A DNA stretch of 64,000 bases from Chryseobacterium sp. 3008163 (GCF_003669035.1 NZ_CP033070.1:2728001-2792000); one strand, 5' to 3'. Counted from the stretch's first letter, positions 10,090 to 20,951 are shown. Notes: a model not told the origin generated them from the sequence alone. Translations and numbers: made by a program.

Positions 10090-10653
10090 TTAAAGGTTTT
10101 GTGTGAGTTCTGTAATGTTGGCAGGGTTGTCTGTTGCATGAACGGTGATTTTATCACCTGCTAAATCAGAATTGGATGCGGTTGCTGTGTATATCCATTC
10201 TGCACCGTTATCAACCGCATTTCCTTCTTCTACAAGTATGCCGTCTGCATTTTCAATCTTTACGGTAACTGATATCACTTGAAAATCATCAGTCGCAGTA
10301 ATCTTAATTAAATCTCCCGGATTTCCGCTGTAGTTTGATAGGTCGATTTCTTCGATGTCGGGTGCATTCAGCAAATCTGCTACTGCAACATTATAAGTCG
10401 TAATTCCTGAGGAGCTGTCTGACTTTATACCGTACATCTGGTTTTTAACAGGATCTGCCAATGCTGATTTTGCGTACAATACTGCTTTCTGAAATTTCAA
10501 TTTGTGAGCTTTCTGTTTATCAGACAATTCACCAGTGCGTTCTTTGGGAGCTTTAGATACAATTGTTTTGCCATTTCTTTGGCTGAATACCAATAAATCT
10601 CCTACTTTTCCACTTAAGCCATGGGTTACAATGTTGTTTTTACTTTCTGCCAT
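10090..10653 (-). CDS. Hypothetical protein, no signal peptide
   Basis: A 187-residue protein that I cannot assign. Its N-terminus (THGLSGKVGDLLVFSQRNGKTIVSKAP) resembles short Bacteroidota proteins of phage or injection-particle type that begin with a GxxGD-hydrophobic strand and a basic segment. Then comes a helical stretch, KLKFQKAVLYAKSA. The C-terminal half is beta-rich with Ig-like spacing (DLIKITATDDFQVISVTVKI). No signal peptide or membrane segment is present, so it is cytoplasmic or exported another way. It stands alone, opposite in direction to its neighbours, at the left edge of the accessory island. Confidence 0.6.
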   Translation of the reverse strand: MAESKNNIVTHGLSGKVGDLLVFSQRNGKTIVSKAPKERTGELSDKQKAHKLKFQKAVLYAKSALADPVKNQMYGIKSDSSSGITTYNVAVADLLNAPDIEEIDLSNYSGNPGDLIKITATDDFQVISVTVKIENADGILVEEGNAVDNGAEWIYTATASNSDLAGDKITVHATDNPANITELTQNL

Positions 10654-10935
10654 TATTTGTGGTTTTTAAATTAATAATGAACCAAATGTAGCTAATTTGA
10701 TAATTTGTGGTAAATATTTAACTTATTTTATAAATATTAGATAATTTTCATAATAAAAATCACTCATACTTAATGTACAAAATATAATATAAATTAATTT
10801 ATGCGACACCTTTTGTCGCTATACGCAATTATATTTGTGATATTGATACAATAAAATCTATATTAATTCTCATTCATGAGAAAATCTATTAAGTTAAGAA
10901 AGGTTAAATTCGCAAAAAATAATAATTACCGAATC

Positions 10936-12491
10936 ATGAAAAAACTCTACACGAGTGCAGTTCTACTATGTACAACTGCCGTATTGTATTCGCAGGATGT
11001 TGTATGGCAAAAAGACATTAAATCCTCCACTCAGGATTTTCTCTCACAAGTCACCACAACAATCGATCAGCAATATCTTATTACAGGAAGCTCTATTCAA
11101 TCGCAGAAGCTTATTTCCGAAAACAAACAAAACAACGGTTACGATTTTCATCTCGTAAAACTCAATCAACAAGGTGAAGAAGTCTGGGAAAAATATTTTT
11201 CGGGACAGAATCATGACTTTCTCTCGGCCACAGTGGCGACTCAGGAAGGTGGTTTTCTGTTGGCCGGGACTTCTTACTCCAGAAAAGGTTTAGACAAAAA
11301 AGAGGAATCTAAAGGCGGATCTGATATCTGGCTGATCAGAATTAATGAATTTGGAGATGAGCTATGGCAGAAAACTTTGGGAACTTCTCAGGATGAGGAA
11401 GCCAGAGCGGTGATTCAAACTACAGATTTTGGATTTTTTGTTGCCGGAAATGGTACAGCCCTTCGACAAGCTCAGGATTCGAAAGGTTTTGGGTCTAAAG
11501 ATGTCCTGATCTCAAGAATCGATAAAAATGGGAAAGAGCTTTCACAGATTATTTTAGGAGGAAAAGGATTGGATGAAGTGGAAAAAATGATTCCTACTCT
11601 TGATGGAGGTGCATTATTGGGAATTTACTCCAGAAGTACTACAGGTGGATCAAAGAAAACTGAAAACTTCGGGGAAGGAGATTTTTGGGTGGTGAAGCTG
11701 AGCAGAGACGGAAAAGTGGAATGGGAGAAGAACTTTGGAGGAAAAGGCGATGATCATTTAAGAACTTTAGCGATGACTTCAACAGGATTTATCGTTGGCG
11801 GAGAATCAAGATCTGAAAGGTCAGGAAATAAATCTGTAGGCATTGAAGAAGGAACTGATATTTGGTTAATATCCTTAAATGATCGAGGTGAAGAACTGTG
11901 GCAGAAATCTTACAATTTTAAGAACAGAGATGTTCTGATGGGCATGAATGTGGTAAAAACCGGAGACGATAAAAGCTCGAAAGGAATTTTGCTCGGAGGT
12001 TATACTCAGGCGGAAGGGAGAATAGAAGCAGATGATGAAACCTTTTGGATGCTTTATCTGAATCAGGATGGCAACGAGCAGTGGAGAAAACATGTGAAAG
12101 GAGAATCGAGAAAAAAGAAGAAAGGTTATCTGATATTAAATTAAACCGAGACGGCTCAATTATATTGGCAGGAACAAGTGCTGAAGAGCTAGGCAAAGAG
12201 AACTGGAAAATCGTAAAGCTGGGTGATAAACAACTGGATCAGCTGATTGAAAAACTAGACATTAAGATTTATCCGAATCCTGTATCTGATTACTGCTATG
12301 TTGAGATTGGTTTTGACTTTAAGGAAGCAGATATTTTGCTGTATGATATGGGCGGAAGACAGCTCCAAACACTAAAAACCAAGAACAAAGTAACCAAGAT
12401 CAATACACAGAACCTGATTCAGGGAGCGTACTTAGTGACTATAAAAACAGATACGAATAAAACGGCGAATGCTAAATTGATTAAAAAGTAA
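10936..12491 (+). CDS. T9SS-sorted beta-propeller-like exported protein, frameshifted
   Basis: The start is taken at ATG 10936, where a signal peptide begins (MKKLYTSAVLLCTTAVLYSQ); an in-frame ATG 60 bases upstream would hide it. About six repeats of roughly 55 residues follow, each with GGFLLAGTSYS-like and DIWLIRINEFGDELWQKTLG-like strands, as in outer-membrane propeller proteins. The frame breaks at the A6 run 12111-12116; one extra A joins it to the frame ending at 12491 and restores a T9SS type A sorting domain (KIYPNPVSDYCYVEI ... GAYLVTIKT). Restored length is 518 residues. It would cross the outer membrane by T9SS. It precedes the Rhs genes and may belong with them. Confidence 0.8.
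11461..11482 (+). repeat. Short dispersed repeat inside a coding region
   Basis: CTTCGACAAGCTCAGGATTCG occurs in frame in the T9SS protein and encodes LRQAQDSKG, which interrupts a repeat unit. From memory, variants of CTTCGACAAGCTCAG are dispersed many times in Bacteroidota genomes. Only one copy was noticed here. Confidence 0.4.
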
Positions 12492-12604
12492 ATACAAATG
12501 ATAAATATATTAAAAAAAATCTTCTTTATAAGTACAATACTTCGCTAAAAACCTCACGTCGCAATCTTCAACAGGTTATGTTTTTGTTGTGTAAAAAAAA
12601 TTAT

Positions 12605-15600
12605 ATGAAAAAATTTTATTTTGTTATCTATTTGTTTTTTTTGTCGTTACGTGTTTTTTCTCAGGAATTTTCCAAAATTGTACCAGTAAATCCCAACGTA
12701 GCTTCGCTATTTAAATCTACAATAACCCCTGTTAATGAATATAGCGGCTTAGCCAATGTTTCAATTCCTTTATACACTGTAACAGAAGGTGCTATTACCG
12801 TACCTCTTTCTTTAAGCTATAATAATAGTGGAATTCAGGTTTCGGAAGAATCAGGAATTGTAGGCTTGGGATGGACTTTAAATACAGGTGGTGCAATAAC
12901 AAGAATGGTTAATGGGAATGATGATTTTAATACTTCAAGTGTCGGTTATTTACGGCATGGTAAACGGTACCCCGACCCTTATATTTTTCCTGAACCTGAT
13001 GCTTATTTCGATCCAAATCAATACGGTCTTGTTAATGCAAATTCGGAGTGCAAATTTTTGGTAAACGGTAATCTTACAAGTTTCGATCAAACTATTTTTC
13101 CATATTATTATCAAGACTACGATTTTATGCCGGATGTATTTTATTATAGCTTTAACGGCTATTCTGGATCCTTTGTATTGGATTCAAACGCAAATGTTGT
13201 ATTGATGAAAAAAGAAGGCTTGAAGATTTTAGTAGATAGGTCTGGTGGAAGCCAATCAGTGAAATTTACAATTACAACGGAAGATGGAACAATTTATGAA
13301 TTTAACAAAACTGAATTCACTAATTTTTCGGGTACTGGTCTTGGTATCCAAGGATATACCTCTTCTTGGTATCTTTCAAAAATTACTGACATTTCAGGTA
13401 ACCATATCGATTTTATATATGAAAATAAGGAAAATATAGTTCCTTTACGATCATTTACCCAAAACTTTGAAATTAAATCCTGTATTCATTTCCCAGCTCT
13501 TAACGATTCTAGTCAAGATTGTACAAATCCGATAGCAAGTTTTAAAGAATATGCTGGTCCCTATACTACCATTGAAGGGATTTATTTATCTGAAATACAT
13601 TTTAGTAATGGAAAAGTAAAGTTAAATTATTCGAATTACAATGTCAGAACTGATTTAAAAGGATATTATTTAAATTCAATTGAGATTAAAGATAATACAA
13701 ATAATATTGTCAAACGAAATGATTTTAATTATTCTTATTTTGGCAATATTAGTAATGGAGGTTCAAAAAGCCTGACTCAAGGGGATTATTCACAATCGAT
13801 ATATTCTTTGGGTAGTGAATCGCATCTTAACCTTAGGCTACGATTGGATAGTGTGACTGAAGATTCTGTAAAAACCCATAGTTTTGAATATAACTCTGGT
13901 TATAATAATTATGTTCCCAATAAGACAACTTTAGATCAGGATTATTGGGGGTTTTACAACGGAGCCAATAACACCCGATCTTTTATTCCATCAGTCAATC
14001 CTAATATTTCGGGATTTCAACGCAGTTTTTTTGTTGCAGCCAATAGAGAACCTAATGATGTTCATGCAAAACTTTTTAGCCTGAATAAAATTACCTACCC
14101 AACAAAAGGCTCAACAGTATTTGATTATGAGACAAATACTTTTGACAAAATACAACTTGCAACCCAGACAACCACACAATCGATAACAGCTAAAGCAGAC
14201 GAAACAACTCCATACACTGTATCTGTACCATTTACACCCCAAATACCTTTTAGAATTGTAGCTTCCTTTGTTCTTCAGGGATGGAACTCATCCATGTCCC
14301 CAAATAAGCCTTATGTCAATTTCCCAACCACTTTTAATCTTAAGCTTAAAAAAGCTGATGGTACGGAGTTAAGGTATTATTACTTCCCGTCCGATGTAGG
14401 AAATCAGCAGTGGAATAATGTACCAGGGAGCTCTTATGCTGGGTATGTATATCCTGCTGAAGAATTTGGCACACAACAGCATCCAATTAGTGGTAATCAA
14501 TTTATACTCGAAGCCTATTTTAATGATCAAAATGGATTGTTAATGGGCGTAGCTAATATAAGGGCAAGTTGGGATGAACTTGTATCATCCTATTATTCGA
14601 AAGGTGGCGGGTTACGTATTAAGTCAATTTCAGATTCTGATTCAGACGGCAGTTTGAAAATGAAAAGAGCATTCAACTATCATTATATAAACGTGATAAA
14701 TGGACAGACAGTCCAGAAGTCTTATGGCAAATTACACACTTCGAAAGTAAGATACGAACGTGAACATTCTTATACCTATAGCGGACAAATTAATAATCAA
14801 GTAAGAAATCCTGTGATAGTTGGTAGTTCAAATTCTATTAACGTTTTTTCAAAAGATGCCGGCAGTTATGTTGGTTACGACCAAGTGGAAACTGTTTACG
14901 TGAGCGATAATGTTAATAATGGGAAGCAAATTAAAAAGTTTTACAATGTAACAGATGATTTGCAAGGCTTGTCTACTCCACTAATTAAGGGTCGAGACGA
15001 TTACTATCGTTTTCCTACCTTGAAAAGTCCTCGCAATGGACTGAATTATATGACGGAAAACTACAAGCGGCAAGGGAATTTCTATAGTTTGGTTAGTAAG
15101 ATTGAGAATGATTACGATATCAATGGATTTTCTGCATCTAATTTTGACCTTCATACATTGTATCATAATTCTGATTATATTATTGGTGCCAAAAAAGAAA
15201 ATTTTGCTTTGGCGGACGGTAATTATATGGGTTGTGGTTATTTTCAATTTCAATTATATCCATATTATTCCAATTTAATCCAGCAAACAGCTATAAGAGA
15301 AACTTTATATGACATTAATGGACAAAATCCTGTTTTAAATGGGCAAAAATTTTATTATGAGAATGGGATGCATCTTCAAAAAACAAGAATTGAATCCACT
15401 TATAGTTCAGGCGAAGTTTTAGAAACCAAGATTTACTATCCCGACGATATTTCATCTACGGCAAGTTTAGCTGAAGGTGGCAATTTAACATCCTATGAAT
15501 ATACGCAAATTGATCGATTAAAGGCCGATGATTTACATCGTATAGCGACTCCTATACAAACTGTTACTAAAAGAAATGGTCAGATAACATCAATTCAACG

Positions 15601-16135
15601 TAATTTATTTAAAACGGATGATGGCATTGTGCTTCCAAGCTCTGTTTTATCTTACGATTTACAAACCCCAACAACTTCATTCACAGAAGTCACCTATGAT
15701 CAATACGATGTAAAGGGCAATTTGTTGCAATACACGACGAAAGACGGCATTCCCACTGCCATTATCTGGGGATATAACGGTACTCAGCCGATAGCCAAAG
15801 TGACAGGAGCTGCTTACGCACAAGTGAGCAATCTGGCAACTGCAATTATTACTGCTTCAGATCTTGATGCTTCGAATCCTTCTAGCGAACCTGCATTGAT
15901 TAATGCATTAGATGCATTCAGAAAAGATTCAGGTTTATATAATTACCAAATCACAACTTACACTTATGATCCATTAATCGGAGTGACGAGCATCACCCCA
16001 CCGTCAGGAATCAGAGAGGTTTATTTCTATGATTCTGCTAACAGATTGAAAGAAATAAAGCAGCAGGAAATAGATGTAAACGGAAATGTAGTTTATAAAC
16101 TGCTGAAAGAATACCAATACAACTACAAACACTAA
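12605..16135 (+). CDS. Exported SpvB/YD-repeat protein, TcB-like Rhs partner
   Basis: ATG 12605 begins a good signal peptide (MKKFYFVIYLFFLSLRVFSQ), preferred to the in-frame ATG at 12578. The 1176-residue protein opens with an SpvB-like segment: YSGLANVSIPLYTVTEG, VPLSLSYNNSGIQV, GIVGLGWTLNTGGAITR. The rest is a long beta-rich body with YD-type repeats such as DISGNHIDFIYE and, near the end, TYTYDPLIGVTSITPPSG and YFYDSANRLKEIKQQ. It lacks a C-terminal core or toxin tip. The next gene, six bases downstream, has those. This division of labour matches TcB and TcC, which together form the hollow cocoon enclosing a toxin. The pairing here is inferred. Confidence 0.75.
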   Translation: MKKFYFVIYLFFLSLRVFSQEFSKIVPVNPNVASLFKSTITPVNEYSGLANVSIPLYTVTEGAITVPLSLSYNNSGIQVSEESGIVGLGWTLNTGGAITRMVNGNDDFNTSSVGYLRHGKRYPDPYIFPEPDAYFDPNQYGLVNANSECKFLVNGNLTSFDQTIFPYYYQDYDFMPDVFYYSFNGYSGSFVLDSNANVVLMKKEGLKILVDRSGGSQSVKFTITTEDGTIYEFNKTEFTNFSGTGLGIQGYTSSWYLSKITDISGNHIDFIYENKENIVPLRSFTQNFEIKSCIHFPALNDSSQDCTNPIASFKEYAGPYTTIEGIYLSEIHFSNGKVKLNYSNYNVRTDLKGYYLNSIEIKDNTNNIVKRNDFNYSYFGNISNGGSKSLTQGDYSQSIYSLGSESHLNLRLRLDSVTEDSVKTHSFEYNSGYNNYVPNKTTLDQDYWGFYNGANNTRSFIPSVNPNISGFQRSFFVAANREPNDVHAKLFSLNKITYPTKGSTVFDYETNTFDKIQLATQTTTQSITAKADETTPYTVSVPFTPQIPFRIVASFVLQGWNSSMSPNKPYVNFPTTFNLKLKKADGTELRYYYFPSDVGNQQWNNVPGSSYAGYVYPAEEFGTQQHPISGNQFILEAYFNDQNGLLMGVANIRASWDELVSSYYSKGGGLRIKSISDSDSDGSLKMKRAFNYHYINVINGQTVQKSYGKLHTSKVRYEREHSYTYSGQINNQVRNPVIVGSSNSINVFSKDAGSYVGYDQVETVYVSDNVNNGKQIKKFYNVTDDLQGLSTPLIKGRDDYYRFPTLKSPRNGLNYMTENYKRQGNFYSLVSKIENDYDINGFSASNFDLHTLYHNSDYIIGAKKENFALADGNYMGCGYFQFQLYPYYSNLIQQTAIRETLYDINGQNPVLNGQKFYYENGMHLQKTRIESTYSSGEVLETKIYYPDDISSTASLAEGGNLTSYEYTQIDRLKADDLHRIATPIQTVTKRNGQITSIQRNLFKTDDGIVLPSSVLSYDLQTPTTSFTEVTYDQYDVKGNLLQYTTKDGIPTAIIWGYNGTQPIAKVTGAAYAQVSNLATAIITASDLDASNPSSEPALINALDAFRKDSGLYNYQITTYTYDPLIGVTSITPPSGIREVYFYDSANRLKEIKQQEIDVNGNVVYKLLKEYQYNYKH

Positions 16136-16141
16136 GACACG

Positions 16142-19100
16142 ATGAAAAAAAAATAATTCCTATAAGTGCTTTATTAATCTCAGGTTTGGCACAAGCACAG
16201 CTCAGCACGGCAGAAAACTATGTGTACAGCAAGACTTATCTTGATTATACTGGAACTACGCCAACAAAAACGGCAGAAACCGTTCAGTATATGGATGGTT
16301 TGGGAAGACCCAAACAAGTCGTGAATATTAAAGCTTCACCATTAGGCAGAGATGTGGTTACCCATATCGAATATGACGGTTTTGGAAGACAGGTGAAAGA
16401 CTATCTTCCTATACCTCAGAGTGGAACAATGAATGGTGCTATTGTGCCAACACCCCTTGCCAATGCCACACAAACCGACATCTACGGATCAGAGAAAATA
16501 TATGCAGAAAAAATCTTAGAGAACTCACCACTAGACAGAATCCAACAGCAGATTCAGGTAGGAAACGACTGGACTAATAAACCTGTAAAATTTGATTATG
16601 ATGCCAACGCAGCTAGCGACTATGTAAGAAAATATGAAACTACTACGACATGGGTTGAAGGCAGAACGCAAACCGCTGTTCAGCTCCTTCAATATTTCCA
16701 GCCCTCACAGTTATACAAGAACACCATAACTGATGAAGACGGAAACAAAACCATAGAATTCAAAAACGGACAAGGGCAGACTCTTCTCGTGAGAAAAGTT
16801 CTGAGTGCTACAGAAAATGCAGATACCTATTATGTGTATAACGAATATAATCAGCTCGCATTTGTTATTCCGCCATTAGCTTCGGCACCTACGATAGAAC
16901 CATCCACCGTAGAAAACCTTTATTATCAATACCGCTATGACGGTAGAAAACGTTTGGTAGAAAAGAAACTTCCCGGAAAAGGATGGGAATATATGGTGTA
17001 TGATAAAGCAGACAGGCTTATTCTAACCCGAGATGCGAATTTGCAGCAGCAGGGAAAATGGCTCATTACAAAGTATGATTCATTTGGCAGAGTGATTTAT
17101 ACAGGGATTATTGCAGGAGGAGCAAGAGAAAGTATACAGAGCCAGGCAGGAAATCAGGTGGTTATAGAAAGTACAAACGGCAGCTTCACAAAGAACGGCA
17201 TGCAGATCTATTATTCTAACGGAATATTTCCCAACCTTGAAACCGTGTTATCGGTAAATTATTATGATATTTATCCTGTAGGAAGCCCTGCAATACCGAC
17301 CCAAGTTTTGGGACAGAATATCCTGCACGAAAATGCACAGCTATACAACATCAGCACAAAAAGTTTACCTGTTGCTTCTTATGTAAAGAATATTGAGGAT
17401 GACAATTGGACAAAGAACTATACATGGTATGACACCAAAGGAAGGCCTGTTGCAAGCCATTCTGTCAATTATCTGGGAGGATATACCAAAACGGAATCTT
17501 TGCTCGATTTTTCGGGAACTCAGCTACAGGCAGTTACAAAACACAAAAGGTTGGACAGCGATACTGAAAGAGTGATTACTGAGAATTTCACCTACGATCA
17601 TCAGAACAGGTTGAAAACGCACACCCATCAGATTGATAACAACCCGGGTGAATATTTAGCTCAAAACGAATACAATCCGCTCTCACAACTAAAAACTAAA
17701 AAAGTAGGCGGTACGAGTTTGGGAACTGGACTTCAGACTATAGATTACGCTTACAACATCAGAGGATGGATGACCAAAATCAATGACCCTGCTAACTTAG
17801 GTAACGATCTTTTTGGATATAAAATAAAATATAATGAGAGGGAAGGCTTAGAAACTCCTGATGCTTTAGACGGAACATTAAAAGTGATTCCGAGATTCAA
17901 TGGGAATATTGCCGAAGTAGATTGGAAAACGGCAACAAATCCTAATGACAATCTAAGAAGATATGGGTACGTTTATGACGGATTAAACAGACTAAAGGCA
18001 GGGTTTTATCAGAATGGAGTAAATCCTGGAGCGAATGAATTCTTTGAAAAAATAACCTACGATCTTAATGGAAATATCACTAACCTCAAAAGGTCGGAAG
18101 GAATGTTATTGGGCAGTGCAACTGCAATGACCATTGATAATCTTGATTATAATTATACAGGAAACAGGCTCAATACGGTTACAGACCTCTCGGGTCAATA
18201 CAATGGCTACCCTGATACATCAGGAAATCCGATTAGTTATGACTTGAATGGAAACATGTCTACAAATAAAGATAAAGGTATTTTAGGAATCAGCTATAAC
18301 ATATTAAACCTTCCTAGTAGAATTACCTTTTATGCAGGGTTGTCATTAAGAAGCGGAATTATCAGAAATAATACTACTCATACCTATCGTTCAGATGGAG
18401 TGAAGTTAACGAAAATCTACAAATTTGCACCCTACAATCCTATGGGTACAGCAACTGAGTTATCTACTGAAACAACAGAATACTTAGACGGATTCCAATA
18501 TAAGACAGGATCAGTGGTAATGCTTGGACCTAGGCCAATTGGTCTTAGAGCAGTATTAGAATTTCGTCCTACTTCTGAAGGCTATTTTGATTTTGTAAAA
18601 AATAAGTATATTTACAATTACACAGATCATTTGGGAAATGTGAGATTAAGCTACCGAAGTAATGATAGTAGCATACAAGTTATTGAAGAAAATAATTATT
18701 ATCCTTTTGGGTTGAAGCACGAAGGATACAATGCTTTAGCTGGAAACCCAAGTTATCAGTATAAGTACAATGGGAAGGAACTTCAAGAGACCGGAATGTA
18801 TGATTATGGCGCAAGATTTTATATGCCGGATATCGGAAGATGGGGCGTTGTTGATCCGCTAGCGGAGAAGTATTTTAATTTTTCACCATTTAATTACACT
18901 GCAAATAATCCTATTCTTTATATTGATCCAGATGGAATGCAGCTTGATTTAAGTAATATTATGAAAAAAGGTAATGAAGAGCAATACAAAGCTTTTGTTT
19001 TCTTTGCTAGGACTAAAGATGGGCAAGCTTTTTTATCTAAGTATATGGAAAAGGGACAGACTATTACTTATGGAGGAAAAACAATTTTTGAAGCGAAAGC

Positions 19101-19614
19101 AAATGGTGAGTTTCATAATAATGGAATTGATTTATCATATGGAGTTAAAACGGATTCATCTGTAGGAGCATCTACTACAGGTAAAATGAGAGACGAACAA
19201 GGTAAAGTCTCAATTTTGATTTCAAATAATGCATATGGCGATTCTGGAAGCCAATTTTTTAATAACTTAAGACAGATAGTACATGAATCTTTTCTTCATG
19301 CTGATTTGGAGGCTAATGACCTCATAGATGATGGCTATACAAACTCAAGTAGTATTCCAAAAGAATACAGAAAATACGATACTTGGAGTTCCCAACATGG
19401 ACAACATTATTATATTCAAAATGAGTATTTGAAAGATCCTAAAAATAATAAAGTAAATACATATACTAAAGAAGGTTTTCAAATTTTAAAACAAGCTAAT
19501 GAAGCTTTAAAATTAAAACTAGGTGATTCTAAAATAAAAAAAGAAATGTGGAATTTTAACGGTTCTATGATAAAAGTAGATGGAAATGGAAATTTGAAAC
19601 ATAAAGATCAATAG
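16142..19614 (+). CDS. Rhs core protein with polymorphic C-terminal tip, frameshifted at start
   Basis: ATG 16142 opens a signal peptide (MKKKIIPISALLISGLAQAQ) but stops at once; one extra A in the A9 run 16145-16153 restores reading, giving 1157 residues. The N-terminal region (ETVQYMDGLGRPKQ, VTHIEYDGFGRQVKDYLP) matches what I know as DUF6443. YD repeats follow, then the Rhs-associated core: YNYTDHLGNVRLSY, YKYNGKELQETGMYDYGARFY, VDPLAEKYFN and the end motif IDPDGM at 18925-18939. After it comes a 224-residue variable tip with HESFLH (19282-19299) and HGQH, possible metal ligands of a hydrolase. The four-base gap to the next gene suggests an effector-immunity pair. Confidence 0.85.
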
Positions 19615-19618
19615 TATT

Positions 19619-20113
19619 ATGAAAATAATTAATTTTATAATAACCTGTATGTTGTTATTATCTTGTAATAACGAAAAGAAACAATATATTGAATTAACAT
19701 TGGGATCCAGCATGGATCCCAATGAGCCAAGGATTGGAATTCTTATTGATGATAAAGATTCTCTCTATATGTGTAAGGAAATTATAGGAACAACTAATAA
19801 GAATACTAAATATGAATATTTCAAATCGACTAAAAGAATTGATTTCTCATTTTTCAAACAAAATGTTTTAAACTCATTTGATACCTTATCAACATTTAGA
19901 AGCGTTCCTGACGCCCAATCAAAGCAGATAAATTATTACTTAAATGGACAAAATGAAAAATTTAGGTTTTATTCCCATGAATTATCGAAAAAGCAAGAAA
20001 AAATTATTGAAGATTTAATATTGCTACAGCAATCAAAAACATTTGTAAAAATACCACATTATAATTTTTCAAAAGAGTTACTGTATGAAGTAACGCCGCT
20101 TCCTCCACAATAA
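19619..20113 (+). CDS. Lipoprotein, candidate immunity protein of the Rhs tip
   Basis: A 164-residue protein with a lipoprotein signal: MKIINFIITCMLLLSC, lipobox Cys at residue 16. The mature part is short, polar and lysine-rich, with no recognised domain. It starts four bases after the Rhs stop, the usual place for a cognate immunity gene. An envelope-anchored antidote would fit an effector that acts in the periplasm, or a self-protection role during Sec export. GC and codon use are very A-rich, like the Rhs tip and unlike the Rhs core. Immunity function is inferred from position only. Confidence 0.6.
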   Translation: MKIINFIITCMLLLSCNNEKKQYIELTLGSSMDPNEPRIGILIDDKDSLYMCKEIIGTTNKNTKYEYFKSTKRIDFSFFKQNVLNSFDTLSTFRSVPDAQSKQINYYLNGQNEKFRFYSHELSKKQEKIIEDLILLQQSKTFVKIPHYNFSKELLYEVTPLPPQ

Positions 20114-20150
20114 TTATAAGTACAACGGTAAAGAACTCCAAGAGACGGGA

Positions 20151-20951
20151 ATGGTTGCAATGGATTGGCGCCATTATATGCCAGATATTGGACGTTTTGC
20201 AGCTATGGATCCTCTAGCAGGAGTAATTCCTAGTTGGACACCTTATCGTTTTACCTTTAATAATCCTGTTTATTTTTCAGATCCTAGCGGTTTACTTGAA
20301 AGAGGACCTGAAATGCTTTCAGATTGGATTAAGAATTTATCAACTGGAGAATATAAATTTGATAAAAATGTTACAGGCTATGGAGATACTCCTTTGGGAT
20401 ATGAATATGTAGGTCCAACAGGATCTTATACTAATGCAAGTGGAGATGTTGTAAACTTATTAGCTAATGGCGAGAAAGAAACTCAGATACAGGAAGTTTC
20501 AGTTATAGGAAAGAAAGGTGGCAGTGGCGCATTAGATTATCTTAATTTTTTAAATGACAGAGCAGGTGATACTTCGGACGTATTAGCAAGTAGAAGATGG
20601 CAAGGAGGATCTTTTAGGGTTTTTAGTAATAGAAATGTTAGTTTACAAGGGTTTTCTCCTTTGTATCGAGCTGATAACTTTGGCGCAAGAGGGCTCACAA
20701 GGAGCAGGTATTATAATGTGTCTAAGACTTTGAAAAAAGGATCTGTGATTGCTTCTGTTACTTTAGGAGTAATAGAAGTTGGAAATGGCGTAGCAGAAGC
20801 TGGAGTGTCAGCTGGAGCTGTAATTGGCGTTTGGTTTGGTGGTGTAGGTGCAGGTCCCGGCGCCCTCGTAGGTGGAATCATCGGAGGTGTACTTGGAAGT
20901 TGGGGTGGCTCAGAATTAGGTGAAGCAGGAGTAGAAAAAGCATATGAATAA
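20151..20951 (+). CDS. Orphan Rhs tip cassette with glycine-rich hydrophobic C-terminus
   Basis: The reading frame is related to the end of an Rhs core (HYMPDIGRFAAMDPLAG, YRFTFNNPVYFSDPSGL) and then diverges completely from the full Rhs gene. Homology in the same frame begins near 20112, before the first ATG, and encodes YKYNGKELQETGM. This is therefore a truncated copy lacking the N-terminal 900 or more residues and any signal peptide. The 218-residue tip ends in a long glycine- and valine-rich stretch (GVSAGAVIGVWFGGVGAGPG), a pattern seen in membrane-inserting or pore-forming toxins. Alone it should be silent; it could be a reserve tip swapped into the complete gene by recombination in the shared core. 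Confidence 0.7.
   Translation: MVAMDWRHYMPDIGRFAAMDPLAGVIPSWTPYRFTFNNPVYFSDPSGLLERGPEMLSDWIKNLSTGEYKFDKNVTGYGDTPLGYEYVGPTGSYTNASGDVVNLLANGEKETQIQEVSVIGKKGGSGALDYLNFLNDRAGDTSDVLASRRWQGGSFRVFSNRNVSLQGFSPLYRADNFGARGLTRSRYYNVSKTLKKGSVIASVTLGVIEVGNGVAEAGVSAGAVIGVWFGGVGAGPGALVGGIIGGVLGSWGGSELGEAGVEKAYE

Noticed and set aside
12578..12604. Upstream ATG of the SpvB/YD gene
   Set aside because: The signal peptide begins at ATG 12605; the earlier start adds a charged, Cys-containing lead that would spoil it.
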